Source of the DNA: Drosophila persimilis
Taxonomy: Eukaryota > Arthropoda > Insecta > Diptera > Drosophilidae
Length of the DNA: 64,000 nt
Direction: 5' to 3'
Assembly: GCF_003286085.1 (NCBI RefSeq)
Contig: NW_020825468.1
Span: 62,001-126,000 of the forward strand
Below, piece by piece: positions 32,761 through 43,330 of the stretch. Both the position numbers and the translations under genes were made by a program. Every line of letters starts with the position of its first letter. Position 1 is the first letter of the stretch. A model generated the notes under the pieces. It made no database searches. It was not told the origin of the DNA and saw only the letters and a program-made list of their open reading frames with translations.

Positions 32761-34456
32761 TCTCTTCGGTTGGATTGTTTCTCCAGACTATCATCTGATG
32801 GAATTGATCCTCCGGATTCACCCACACTTGCCGGTACATCTTTTCTATGTCCGCTGTGAATACGTACTTATGAATTCGAAATCGTAGCAGAATGGACATA
32901 AGTTCGCTTTGAACGGTGGGTCCAGCCTACAGAATGTCGTTCAAAGATTTCCCGCTTGTTGATTTGCATGATGCATCGAACACTACCCGAAGCTTTGTGG
33001 TGGTGCTTTCAGGTTTGAGTACACAATGATGTGGAATGAAGTAGTGCCTTTTGGGAACTTTTGATGCTGGCACAATCTTCATATGTCCTAGTCCTTCATA
33101 CTCTTCCATGAAGTCCACATAACTCTTCCAAGTTTCTGTTGAGCTTCGCCGCTCCAACGCTAGGAATCTTTTTGTTGCGGTTTCCAACGACTCCCCCAGG
33201 GCTGAAGGGTGTTCGGAAAATGGGAGCTTTACAATAAAACGGCCGTCTGAAGCTCTCTGAAGATTTTCTATAAAATGAGCTTCACACCGTGCTTCCACTG
33301 GAGTGCGTGGTTTGTCTTCCGTCTCTAGATTGTCCAGAGTCCAGAATATTTCCATTAGCTCGTTTACTCCCGTGGCACAAATGGGTGAGGAATTGTGAGC
33401 AGATTTGACTTTTCCTGCCACAATCCATCCCAGTTTCGTGTTTTGTAGCAACGGGCTTCCTGTCCTTAGCTGCTGTTGATCTGGTAGCAGCAGCGAGTAG
33501 TAATGCTCGGCTCCGATTAGCATGTCGATTTGGCCTGGCTTATGGAAATTTGGATCTGCCAGTGAGATCTTGCTTGGTACGTTTAAGCTATCTGAATCGA
33601 GTGCCTGAGCTGGTTGATCAGCTATTATTTGTGGTAATACGAAAGCTTCAATTCTTTGCGTAAAACCATTGTGAAGGGATTTCATGAGCACATTTACTCG
33701 TGCTCTGCTGGTCTTTGATTGACCTCCAATTCCTTCGATCCGTAATGTTGTGTCTTTTAGTTTGAGGGACAACATTGATGCCATTCGTTCAGAGATCAAG
33801 TTTATCTGTGATCCTGAATCTAGCAGTGCTCTGAAGTTAGCAACCTGCCCGTTGTTGGCTTCTACTGCCACCTTTGCTGTGGCCAGAAGATTGTAACTAT
33901 TGTTACTTGCTGCACCAACCGTCGGGCCTCTTGATTCTGTAGCTGCGCCTGATGCTGTTTCCAAATATAGCATCGTGTTGTGCTTCTTGTCACACTTGAA
34001 GCAGTTTCGACCAGGGCATGCGTTTGTTTTGTGATTTGTTCTAAAACAATTAACGCACATTTTTTGTTTTTGTACCCAATTTAGTCGTTCTGATGGAGAT
34101 TTGGAGCGAAATTCTTCGCATCCGTAGAGCCAATGGCTTGCTTTTTTGCAGAATGTGCATAAGGGTGCTCGCGTTCTCCCTGTGTTTGCTGATGCACATG
34201 TCGTGCCTTTTGGCTCTCTCCTTGATGCTGGTGGCTTCTTACTGGTTCCTAGAACCCGAATTTTTTGCTCCAAGAACTGAAGCATCGTATCCAGCGCCTG
34301 AATGTTCTTTGAGCTTTCCAATGATTGCTCATACAAGGCCTTATTTGTTACATCCAGTTTGTTTCTGATAATGGCAATTAATATCGGATCCCATGTAGAT
34401 ATATTGATGCCCAATCCCTTTAGTGATGCAAGGCATTCTATGGTTGTTATATACAA
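32761..34456 (-). pseudogene. pol: BEL/Pao gag C-terminus, protease and partial reverse transcriptase, copy A
   Basis: The 509-codon frame from 34456 holds Cys/His knuckles (C-T-F-C-K-K-A-S-H-W-L-Y-G-C and C-V-N-C-F-R-T-N-H-K-T-N-A-C), the protease A-L-L-D-S-G-S-Q-I-N, the block K-I-S-L-A-D-P-N-F-H-K-P-G-Q-I-D-M-L-I-G, and the reverse transcriptase start T-K-L-R-V-V-F-D-A-S. A TAG follows D-I-L at 32927; copy B has CAG there. Beyond the stop the frame continues to about 32765 with the first catalytic Asp, then ends at the Helitron junction. Confidence 0.85.
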
Positions 34457-34548
34457 CTTTTAATGACTTGGGATCGTCATTAATTGTTTGGTGATTGAGG
34501 AAGCGGTTCAGTACCGTGTTCGAAACATCGCTGGGATTGTTGTATGCG

Positions 34549-35229
34549 TCAACTAGTGCTTGGTGTGGCTGATTTTGCCAATGCTCTTTGGACCTTACTT
34601 TCCAGTGTTAGGTAGGATTCCATGTCATATCCTCCTTCCACTGGGTCCTCATATTCCTCATGAATTGTGAAGTGGACTTCCCGCGCTTGAGTCCATAGTG
34701 ATTTTATCAAATCACTTGATGTGCGTCCTTCCGCCTCTGAAAGTTGTTCCAGATTGCGTTTAACGGACTCTACTATGGACTTTTGTCGGCGACATAGTGA
34801 AAGCAGTTTGCTGTAATCCTTCGAGGGCTGCTGGATCAGACCGCTTTCTTTGGGGTCTACTGGAGGATACTCATGCTTTTCTTTAAAGACGATTTGACGT
34901 TCCCCACGAGCACTAGACGTCTGTGATAGCTTATCCATGCATTCGGTAAAGATCGTAATGTGTTGCTTACATGTTGTACGTAGGTCTTCACGGAATTTTA
35001 CGTATTCATCCGTTTTGCCTGTATCGCGAAGTTTGGAGTCGTTTTTGTTGAAGCGATTCCACGCATTTTCGAGTGCTGATATTTTGGCTTGAAAATAAGA
35101 GGCCGTTTGCTTTCGTTCTTGGGAATCTTTTTTAAAGTTCAGAATGCACCTCGATATTTCCTCACCAATCTCTTGCTGCACATCCATTGCCATTGTAGCG
35201 GCAGCTTCTGCCTCCATATGTGTATCCAT
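34549..35229 (-). pseudogene. gag: BEL/Pao gag N-terminus, copy A, with deletion
   Basis: The frame starts at an ATG at 35229 with a long helical, charged domain of about 220 residues (DUF1759 neighbour region). It ends early because about 220 bases are missing compared with copy B (50271-50492); that part encodes I-S-I-P-K-F-D-G-D-L, the core of the DUF1759 gag domain. A 2-base loss further on, near 34458, adds a frameshift. Confidence 0.8.
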
Positions 35230-35625
35230 TATACCATTGTACTTATTACTTTTTGACCCGTTGGGAGTGTTTTATTTGCTTTGAAGCTGGATACGCTCCG
35301 AATCGCAACCGTTGTTGGTCAGAAAGGTAATAGTACAGGTGATGTGTTGGATGGAGGGATTTGTGCTGTTTCCTATTTATGGAACGCACGTAACAACAAA
35401 AATTGATTACCTTGGTGGTAATCGAATTCTATAGCTGTTTTTCTGTTGGCTGATAACCTGAATATGTCAGATTTGCCAAAGTGATACTTATTGGTAGGAG
35501 ATGCTACCGTAAGTGTATGGCCTGATGCCAAATTTTTATTGAAGATTTCCTGTCGACTGCTTCAATCTGATGTCCAGATCGAATCCTTTCACTGTAGCTT
35601 GTTAGACAGTTTGAAAGGATGACCA

Positions 35626-35643
35626 AGGTCGGGGTCACCAAAT
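35626..35643 (-). promoter_or_regulatory. Probable primer-binding site, BEL/Pao copy A
   Basis: The minus strand reads TTTGGTGACCCCGACCTT directly inside the LTR. It shares TTTGGTGACCCCGAC with the element at 2391. Confidence 0.55.
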
Positions 35644-36219
35644 GTTAATGTGTGTGTGTGTGTGTAGGAAGCTGGGTTGCATACGGTACATAAACCGTCT
35701 ACAGTTTGGTCGTCGCAACTAGAACTTGAACCAGTTTGACTGCGGAGTGGGTATCCTACGGTGCGCAAGGGAGGATCTGAAGACACAGCGACAGCCTGTG
35801 ATGATTGCGATGGAAGATGAGTGACAGGCAGCTATTGTACTGTTTGTAATACTGATTTTTATTGAACAAATGCATCTCCTTATATAGCTAGCAGTGGTAC
35901 TCTTATTCTATGGGAAGGAACGCACAGGCTCCTTGTGAGTGTATTTTTAGATTGGGTACACTTACTCTGTGCGGGGGTTATATTTCAGTGCATTTACTTA
36001 GGTACTTGGCAGCAATAAAGTAGATAGTTTATTGCTTGATCCCTTTTGGTGGGTTCGAGTTTACAAGTGCTATTGTCTATTCTTAGTTGCTAATGTATTT
36101 TTCGTGTCGTCATATTCATTTACATGAAATGACATGGACAATTTTATTTATGAGTATTTGTGTATGAGATTGAACTGTATATTCCCAATATTCATTAAAT
36201 ACTTGTCTGTTGCTGAACA
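35644..36219 (-). repeat. 5' LTR of BEL/Pao element 3, copy A
   Basis: 576 bases with TG..CA ends (TGTTAATG and GCTGAACA on the plus strand). A TG dinucleotide run lies at its inner end (35650-35666), and AATAAA-like signals are near 35865. It matches 52695-53277 with a longer, interrupted TG run there. Confidence 0.7.
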
Positions 36220-36995
36220 ATAGCTACAGCATGCATAAGGGTCCAAAATGTATTGGATATCCATATTGGCCCTTCGCATTGAAAGGATGTGTTTATTATA
36301 AGCATTAACGCAAATCTCAGCAAATTACCTTTTTAGAAAAATGTGTGGTTTCTTTAAACCAGAAGAAATTGCATAATTGTAGTCCTCGTAATTGAGGCTC
36401 ACTTGTCCGTGCGAAAGAAAGTTCTCAAATATGCTCAAGTGATCAATAATATCAGAGGATTGATCAGAATGTAGTAGGTCTTGAATTTTCTTAAAATTTC
36501 CTTGGTGAAAATCAAGGTTTGGAGTTTCCTCCGGCAGTGGACTCAATATCTCCGTTTGGGGCATTGGAGGGTATGGAATACCGAATCTACAAACTTTTTT
36601 CCTTTTTTATTGGCTTTTTTAAGACATGACATGTCCTTATGCCGATGCTTTTGGTATTCAACATACGGAGCTAATTCAGAGTCTGTGACATCTACTGTAA
36701 TATGTCTGTTAATGAAGGCTATAACTGTTGAAATTGACTCTGTACTGGTTAAGTCCACTGCTGGGGCATCTTTCAGCCAAAACATGCCGTGAATATGGGG
36801 GGAACCTCTTTGTTGGAATTCAACACGCCAATAATATTTTACCTAGCACAAGTAACTGGATCTGCCCTGATAAGTCGCTTCTTTTCGGTGTAGGGTAGAT
36901 TCATTGCTTCTTATTCGCTAATGATCTCCCTATCTACGTTTTTTTTGAGCAAAACAAGCAACTCTAGCCACCGCGTTTCAGCAGCAGACAGATTA
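36220..36995 (-). pseudogene. Autonomous Helitron replicase fragment with HUH motif, copy A
   Basis: Read on the minus strand from 36995: W-L-E-L-L-V-L-L-K-K, L-P-Y-T-E-K-K-R-L-I, then after a deletion E-F-Q-Q-R-G-S-P-H-I-H-G-M-F-W-L near 36780-36830, the His-x-His (HUH) metal-binding motif of rolling-circle replicases. Coding continues through 36325 (Y-E-D-Y-N-Y-A-I-S-S-G-L-K-K) and, after a stop, to A-N-M-D-I-Q-Y-I-L-D-P-Y-A at about 36230, where the BEL/Pao LTR interrupts. At least two frameshifts are present. The helicase part is absent. Confidence 0.8.
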
Positions 36996-38060
36996 ATGAG
37001 TATTGGGTATATTAGATTTGTGGTGAAAGTGGATGTGTGTAACGTCCAGAAGGAATCGTTTCGGACCCCATAAAGTATATATGTTCTTGATCAGCATCAA
37101 TAGCCGAGTCGATTGAGCCATGTCTGCCTGTCCGTCCCTATCATCGCCTAGTGCTCAAAGACTATAAGAGCTAGAGCAACGACATTATACATCCGGACTT
37201 CTTTGATATGTCACTGCTACAGAAATATTTCAAAACTTTGCCCCGCCCACTTCCGCCCCCTCAAAGGGCGAAAATCTGTGGCATCCACAATTTTAAAGAT
37301 ACGAGAAAACCAAAAACGCAGAATCGTAGAGAATGACGGTATCTTTTAGACTGCGGAATCTGAATTGGATCGTATTGTTATTATAGCCAGCATCAAGAAA
37401 ACAATTTCATTTTTTCTTGCCCTGTCTCTCTCTAACACACACGTAGCATAGGCGGCTTTGCTTAGAGTAAAACATTAGCGCCTAGATCTCAGAGACTATA
37501 AAAGCTAGAGCAACCAAATTTGGTATCCACACTCCTAATATATCAGACCGAGACGAGTTTGTTTCAAAATTTCGCCACACCCCCTTCCGCCCGCGCAAAG
37601 GATGCAAATCTGGGGATATTCACAAATCGCAGAGAGTATTAAGGCTAGAGTAACCAAATTTAGTGTCCGCACTCCTGTTAGATCTCACTATAAAAAGTTT
37701 ATCTCAAAATTTCGCCCCACCCCCTTCCGCCCCCACAAAGGACGAAAATCTGTTGCAACCACAATATTAAAGATACGAGAAAACTAAAAACGCAGAATCA
37801 TAGATAATCACCATATCTATCAGATTGCTGAATCTGGATCAGATCAGATCATTTTTATAGCCAAAAGTAACAAATCAATTTGCAGTGGCTACGCAGCGCC
37901 CGACGTCACGCTCAGACTGATTTTCTGTCTCTCTCGCACGCACTCTTTGTCGTGTCGTTTAATATTAGCGGCGTCTGCCGGAGGAGAGCCATTCTGACTA
38001 AGTATCGGGTATAACTGTAGAGTTGCGGTGTCCGCAGCAACTCACAACGTTCCCCCTCGT
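36996..38060 (+). mobile_element. ISY copy 4, 5' end missing about 20 bases
   Basis: Starts at TGAGTATTGGG, lacking the outer subterminal repeat, and ends at CCCCCTCGT. The GTCY tract is almost gone (CTGCCTGTCCGTCCC). The inner repeat and 3' hairpin are intact. It joins the Helitron fragment on the left and truncated reverse transcriptase on the right. Confidence 0.85.
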
Positions 38061-38865
38061 TTTTAATGAATTTGTGGTACCAAGCAGTGAGACCCAAGAA
38101 CCTGCGGACTTGTTTCACGGATCGTGGGACCGGAAACTCTTGAATCGCTTGGACCTTCTCCACATCTGTCTGGATAGTTCCGTTGCCTATAACATGGCCT
38201 AGGTATTTGACCTCCTTTAGGCAAAATTTGGACTTCTCCACGTTAATGGTCAGACACGCTTCGCGTAATCGGGCGGACAGGACAGTGAGAACTTGAATAT
38301 GCTGCTCAAATGATTCAGATGTCACCAACAAGTCGTCTAGATAAATCACTTTATCCATCAACTTGGACATCGTTTGGGGTGCATTGCACAACCCAAAGGG
38401 CATGACCGTGTACTGATACAACGGGCGCCCTGGGATTGTAAACGCCGTTTTTTCACGAGCGCTTACTTCCAGCGGAATTTGCCAATAGGCATCCTTCAAA
38501 TCGATGCTTGAGATGAACTCAGCTCGAGGAAGCCGACTGAGAATGCCATCGATCAATGGCATGGGATAAGCGTTCTTAACAGTGACTTCGTTAAGTTTCC
38601 GACTGTCGATGCATAATCGCCCCTTTCCAGGTTTACGAACGAGGACCACGGGTGACGACCATGCGCTATCTGATTCTTCGATCACTCCAAGAGCTAACAT
38701 CCGGTCTACCTCTACGTACATGAGCCTTTCTACGGCTGGAGACACGGCATAATGTCGTTGTTTTATTGCCTTAGCGTTGCCCACTTCAATTTCGTGCGAC
38801 AACCAGCCCGTTTTTCCCAGACCTTGCTTCGCAAAGGAGGGAAATAAGTTGACCGTCTCTGACAC
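38061..38865 (-). pseudogene. pol: Reverse transcriptase fragment, RING-Gag element copy A
   Basis: Motifs R-L-C-I-D-S-R-K-L-N, first Asp in S-S-I-D-L-K-D-A-Y-W-Q-I, F-G-L-C-N-A-P-Q-T-M and second motif I-Y-L-D-D-L-L-V. Between M-D-K-V-I and Y-L-D-D about a dozen residues usual in the family are missing in frame. Coding stops after F-L-G-L-T-A-W-Y-H-K-F-I-K-N where ISY begins. The frame is shifted relative to protease upstream (overlap 38763-38865). Confidence 0.85.
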
Positions 38866-39524
38866 ACATATAACGTACTATCGAATGTTAAGCCTGACAA
38901 CTCTGGACTGAATGATTTATGGGCTAGAAAAGCAGGTAACAAATTAAAGCGAGACCAAAAGTCTATGCCTAGATATAAGTCTTGCGCCAAGGATGGGACT
39001 ACAAACAGTTTCAATACTTCCTTCTGGCCTTGAAAACCCACTTCGGTGGTGACTTTGCCAATTATTGGCTGGCTCTGCCCATCCGCCGTCCATACTGCTG
39101 CTCTCACAGGCTTGATCGGGTTCGGATTCTGAACCAGGTCGGCCGCAAACTTCCCACCTATGCAACTTATGGATGCGCCGGTATCCATCAGTCCACTGAG
39201 CGTCCTTCCCAGTACGGTGACTTCCGCATAGGGTCGCCAGTCCTTGGACGTATTAACGACTGACGCCAATACGTTAGAGCGCTCGTTTTTGACAGTTTGC
39301 CGATATTGGAGCAATCGCTTTCGAGATCGAGTCGGTAGTTGAATTCTTTCCCTACTTGGGGTTAAAATACAAGTGTGTGACGGAATGTCTGGGAGTTTTT
39401 GTAAGTCCGGGAGTAATGGAACTGTCGAAACGTCCATTAAATGGTGTTCGTTGCTTTCGAACTGTTTGGTTTGCGTGCACCTGTCGGTTGTGCACGGCTT
39501 GACGAGTTTTTTGAATCGTTGCAC
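38763..39524 (-). pseudogene. pol: Protease, RING-Gag element copy A
   Basis: The frame contains L-S-G-L-M-D-T-G-A-S-I-S, the retropepsin active site, and the closing D-L-Y-L-G-I-D-F-W. It overlaps the gag end by 88 bases in another frame, consistent with frameshift expression, and overlaps reverse transcriptase in a third frame, which is probably a lesion since both copies share it. Confidence 0.8.
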
Positions 39525-40996
39525 CTAGAGCACGACGGTTTATACGTATCCCGTTTGCCACAGCCGTAACAAAAGACGGTGCGATCACCTACGCAGTCTT
39601 GATACCGATGCCCCTGACAACCACAGTTCCAACAGGAAAGGATTACCGCAGCAATATCTAGCTGTTGGGTTTCATCGACCTCATCGCCTTCCTGGTCTGT
39701 CTGCACCACAATTTCATGCACCTGTCGTCGTATAGGAATACGCTTCGGCTCAGCGCTGCCCATAGGCTTAGCCACTGCTTGCAAAAAACGTTCGCGAGTA
39801 CGCACTAGGTTGCGCAATTGTGCTACTGACAGAATGGGAATGTATAAAATTTCATGTTGGATATCGGCCAAGAGATTCGACTTTAGCACTTCCAACAGCG
39901 ACATTTCGGACATGGGGTTGACTAGTTTATCGGACAAGGTTACAATGGCTTCGTAAAATGTATCAAATAGTTCGTGCGGCTTCTGCTTTCGTTGCACTAT
40001 TGCCGTACGAATTTCTAGGTCGGTACGCCCATCCCTAAATCGAGTTTTTAGGGCTGTACTTAGCTGCGGCCAGGTCACGGAGGGTACGCTTTTATGGTAA
40101 CGACAAAACCACTCGCTAGCACTGGCTTCAAATAAATAAATGGCGTTTCTGGCCACTAGGTCGAGATTACCCTCTAAGGTCTGTTTGGTTAACGCTTCTA
40201 TCCGATATATGAAATCTTCCACCGACATGGACGAATTTCCAGATAACCGGACCTTCCATCCTGCGATTATTTGTCCAATCCTATCGGGTCGTAGTCCCGC
40301 TATCTGTTGGGATCCCCATGGGGTTACCGAAACAGCAGAATCATTAGTCTGAGTTATCGGGGCACCTACGGACTCTCGAGTTGGTATTTGGAACAACTGT
40401 TCGAAGGTTTGGTTTTCTCCACTAGGCTGTGAAGATCCAGCAGCTTGGTCATTCGGCGGCTGTACCGTTGGACTTGCCAAACGTTGGAATCCTATTTCCA
40501 TAGTCTGAGTCATTTGAGTCATGGCTTGAGATAACAACCCGATTTGACCCATAGCGTCCGGCAACGCCTGTGCCATTTGAGCCAAGCCTGGGCTTGCTTC
40601 ATTCGCTGGCTCGCTACTCGGAACTGGCATGATTGGTACACCAACTTCAGTTGGACCAACAGAAGGTAACTTTTCAGTATTCGCAGCTGGAGCTGCTGTC
40701 ACACGCTGTGATCGGGTTCTCATTAGAAGCTGAGAAGACTCTACATTCGAGGCGGACGCCTGCGCTACGGCTAATTCCTCCGCTAAGCTAGGAGCGGATG
40801 ATTGTAGGGGCTTGTTGCACATCGGGCACACGGTCTTTCCACCTCTTCTCGTATTAAAACAAACTAAATGAAATACGTGGTTACAATTTGTTCTTAAAAG
40901 CTGTGTCCGATATTCTACCTGTCTTACGTAAATACAGCAGATAATATCGGAATGGTCGTTTGGCTCAATCTCGTCAAAACTCCAATTTAATGACAT
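39437..40996 (-). CDS. gag: Gag with N-terminal RING-like finger, intact in copy A
   Basis: 519-codon uninterrupted frame. Residues 18-64 show C38-x-H40-x2-H43-x2-C46-x10-C57-x2-C60, the second half of a RING-H2 finger; the first metal pair is represented only by C20-C21, so the finger may be imperfect. A Q/M-rich linker follows (130-180), then a gag capsid domain (W-K-V-R-L-S-G-N-S near 250, F-R-D-G-R-T-D-L-E-I near 325) and a Cys-rich C-terminus, C-W-N-C-G-C-Q-G-H-R-Y-Q-D-C plus F-C-Y-G-C-G-K-R, as zinc knuckles. If the RING-like part folds, a role in ubiquitin transfer or protein binding is conceivable; that is inference. The copy at 59467-61026 has a stop. Confidence 0.8.
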   Translation of the reverse strand: MSLNWSFDEIEPNDHSDIICCIYVRQVEYRTQLLRTNCNHVFHLVCFNTRRGGKTVCPMCNKPLQSSAPSLAEELAVAQASASNVESSQLLMRTRSQRVTAAPAANTEKLPSVGPTEVGVPIMPVPSSEPANEASPGLAQMAQALPDAMGQIGLLSQAMTQMTQTMEIGFQRLASPTVQPPNDQAAGSSQPSGENQTFEQLFQIPTRESVGAPITQTNDSAVSVTPWGSQQIAGLRPDRIGQIIAGWKVRLSGNSSMSVEDFIYRIEALTKQTLEGNLDLVARNAIYLFEASASEWFCRYHKSVPSVTWPQLSTALKTRFRDGRTDLEIRTAIVQRKQKPHELFDTFYEAIVTLSDKLVNPMSEMSLLEVLKSNLLADIQHEILYIPILSVAQLRNLVRTRERFLQAVAKPMGSAEPKRIPIRRQVHEIVVQTDQEGDEVDETQQLDIAAVILSCWNCGCQGHRYQDCVGDRTVFCYGCGKRDTYKPSCSRCNDSKNSSSRAQPTGARKPNSSKATNTI

Positions 40997-41881
40997 CCTA
41001 TCCTAATTTTACTAATATATGATTTTCTGTTCTACTCTTGATTATTAACTTTTAACGATCGATATATCTACTCTGTATCCACAAAATTCGGAAACCATGC
41101 ACCCTTCGTCTAATAGGAATGTGTCCCCCACTGACTCTGGTGATATTATTCACGATAGACAATCATTACAATGAGTCATCGGATGAACTGGGACCGTTCG
41201 GTAGTTCTACACCACTGACGGATATCCGAGCAATCCGAAACCCTGACAAACCGATGCACCTCTACTTATACTGTAGGTCGCAAAAACACAAAAAAGTTCT
41301 GGATCGCGGACCACCAAATTGTCCAGAACCACAGTACAGCAGAGTCGTTCCACCTACGTCTGTCAAACACAAAAAAAAAACGGAACAACAATAGAAAAAC
41401 TGAAGAAGAAGACATAGTTTATGCTGACCCAGGAAATGTACCATCTCCGATTCTAATGCCTTCGTTCGCGGGCAGGCCGTAGCTCTAAGCCACTGACTAA
41501 CCTGATCCAGGCCAAAACGGCAGACAATGATCAACGGTATGGACAAGTTCCTCCCCCAAACAACACGCTCCCACTTTTGTAGGTAGGCAGTAAAGCTAAT
41601 CCACTTTGAAACCTAATCCGACAGAAACATTGGAACGCGCTATTTAGCAGAGTGGCCTATCCGGCCAGATACTACAGGTTCGTTGCTATGCCTAGTTCTG
41701 TTAGAAACTGCTACGCAATCCAGCTACTCGAAGTCAATCCTACAGACAATGCACGACCATGCATATATCTTGGGAATTAAGGGATAAAGGAATAAGTCTT
41801 ATGACACTGCCTTGAGATGCAGCTCGCATTGGTGTTGATGACTTTATACAAATTTTCTTGGTCGGGGCATGCCGAAGAAGG
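40997..41881 (-). other. Long leader of the RING-Gag element, no gene seen
   Basis: About 885 bases between gag start and primer site. Open frames here are short, lie on both strands and have no recognisable domain. A duplicate lies at 61027-61911. Confidence 0.6.
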
Positions 41882-41899
41882 GCCCCACGTTGGGCGCCA
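41882..41899 (-). promoter_or_regulatory. Primer-binding site, tRNA-Lys(CUU)
   Basis: The minus strand reads TGGCGCCCAACGTGGGGC, the 18-base complement of Drosophila tRNA-Lys(CUU) with CCA, the same primer as gypsy. This fixes the orientation of the element. Confidence 0.85.
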
Positions 41900-41903
41900 A
41901 AAT

Positions 41904-42200
41904 TGTATATATATTTTATTCTTAAAAACGTTCTTAAAACCCTGCCATAAAACCCATTGCCATTTAAAATTTGTCTTTACCTGTAGCATACAACGTACAG
42001 GTTCTAGGAGCTGATAATAGCTAAACGGGAGAAGGAAGTACGCGCTGGCTTCGGCTTTTGTCTCTGGTCGGCGGGGTGTGGGCATGGAGGATATTTTACT
42101 ACCCATTTAGAGCTCTGGCAAATGGTCGAGATAAGAATTTATATAAAAAATTAAATCGCGTACGAGTAGGAAAAGGATACTAGGAAACGGGATACAGGGG
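41904..42200 (-). repeat. 5' LTR of the RING-Gag element, copy A
   Basis: Starts TGTATATATATTTTATTC at its inner edge. The outer end cannot be fixed because there is no second LTR; it lies before the Helitron ATG at 42219. About 300 bases long. Confidence 0.5.
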
Positions 42201-42218
42201 GTCAAAGGGACAGATCAG

Positions 42219-43329
42219 CATGGATATCTCCCAATATCTCCCAGGAAGATAGGGCTCAGATAGAACCCAGAATCAGGCTTAGTGGCCTAGAAGCTCTGAA
42301 AGTAGTTTATAACAGGAATATAAAGCTGGGTCCTGATCAGGCTTGCCTTTCTTGCAAAGGCCTGTGGTTCCCCAAACGAATTTGTAAGATTCCTCGCGTC
42401 CTTTTAGAAAGTGATTGCGAGTTTAGTGGTGAAATTTTCGCTCTTGAGAGCCTTTTAGCATTCCCTTCTGATTGCCCAGCATTAAAATTCTGCAGAACAT
42501 GTCATAGCAACATTAAGAAGCGTATAAAGCCTAAGCTTTTCTTCAATGAATTAGATTTCCCCATGCTGCCCGACTGCTTAAAGGGGCTTACTCCATTAGA
42601 GGAACGACTGCTTTCTCCTCGACTTCCATTTATGATAATTAAGCCTATATTGCCTGGGGGTCGAGGTCAAAATACCATTATATATCGTGAAGGAGCTTCC
42701 ACGAGCTTTCCATGAAGCCCAGGTAATTCAGCTCCACCTCAAACGCAGAAAAGAGTATCTTCATGCTTTCATGGCTGAAACCATTAGACCTTCCAACATT
42801 TTTGAAGCACTTCGTTATTTAGTTACCACAGATTTGTATAAAAAGCATAATGTTGTAGTTAACGAGCAATGAATCTCTGGTTTCACATCCGATATTGTTC
42901 CTTTCGTAGCATCTCAAGCAGACGCAGCCTTTTTAGAAAGTATGCAGAATAGAGATAGGAATGTAGATACGGATCCAGCCCATCCCGACGAGGAAGTAGA
43001 AGCCGAAGAGCTCAACCCTGGAGGTCAGGAAACTCTGCTTGAAAACAACATACCATTTGATGATAAGATTATTAAAATCGCACCAGGTCAAGGCCAACGA
43101 CCTCTCGACATGATTCTAGACATTGACTCGGAAGAGTTATCCTTTCCCACTATTTATGCAGGCGTCAAAAGACAATCTTCGCAAAGTTTTACAACCATTG
43201 TTAGATCAGAGCTTCGAAATGTAGATAGGAGAGGTTGTAGAACTGACAAACTATTCTTCAATTATAAGAAGTTAGAACTCATTAAGATTCGAAATAACAT
43301 TTCAATCTGCTTACGCAAGCGGAGCACTT
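42219..43329 (+). pseudogene. N-terminal region of an autonomous Helitron replicase-helicase, copy A
   Basis: From an ATG at about 42219 (M-D-I-S-Q) a 10-base tandem duplication, ATATCTCCCA twice, shifts the frame. The continuing frame (about 42245-42715) has Cys pairs C-L-S-C and C-R-T-C-H-S-N, then F-N-E-L-D-F-P-M-L-P and L-T-P-L-E-E-R-L-L-S-P-R-L-P-F-M. After another shift at 42713 the frame L-P-R-A-F-H-E-A-Q, I-R-P-S-N-I-F-E-A-L-R-Y-L-V and then A-P-G-Q-G-Q-R-P-L and D-I-D-S-E-E-L-S-F-P-T-I-Y follow. This is the conserved N-terminal half (DUF6570-type and following block) of animal Helitron proteins. An ISY copy cuts it at 43330, and the next Helitron block resumes at 44065. Confidence 0.8.
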
Positions 43330-43330
43330 C

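Larger units (their letters stand above)
32761..36219 (-). mobile_element. BEL/Pao element 3, copy A
   Basis: Minus-strand BEL/Pao element: 5' LTR at 35644-36219, primer site, leader (35230-35625, no other feature seen), gag and protease, and a reverse transcriptase truncated at 32761. The rest of pol and the 3' LTR are gone. Copy B at 44246-53277 has the same truncation point, so that deletion predates the duplication. It lies within the Helitron open frame (right flank 36220 onward). Confidence 0.85.
38061..42200 (-). mobile_element. Ty3/gypsy element with RING-like Gag, copy A
   Basis: Minus strand: LTR at about 41904-42200, tRNA-Lys primer site, an unusually long leader (about 885 bases), gag, protease and the first half of reverse transcriptase. 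The rest of pol and the 3' LTR are replaced by ISY at 38060. It is repeated nearly base for base at 58091-62230. The pol motifs place it in Ty3/gypsy; I cannot name the family. Confidence 0.85.

Noticed and set aside
41119-42106. Frames of 65-109 codons in the RING-Gag element leader
   Set aside because: They are on both strands, have no domain and are duplicated only because the whole element is.
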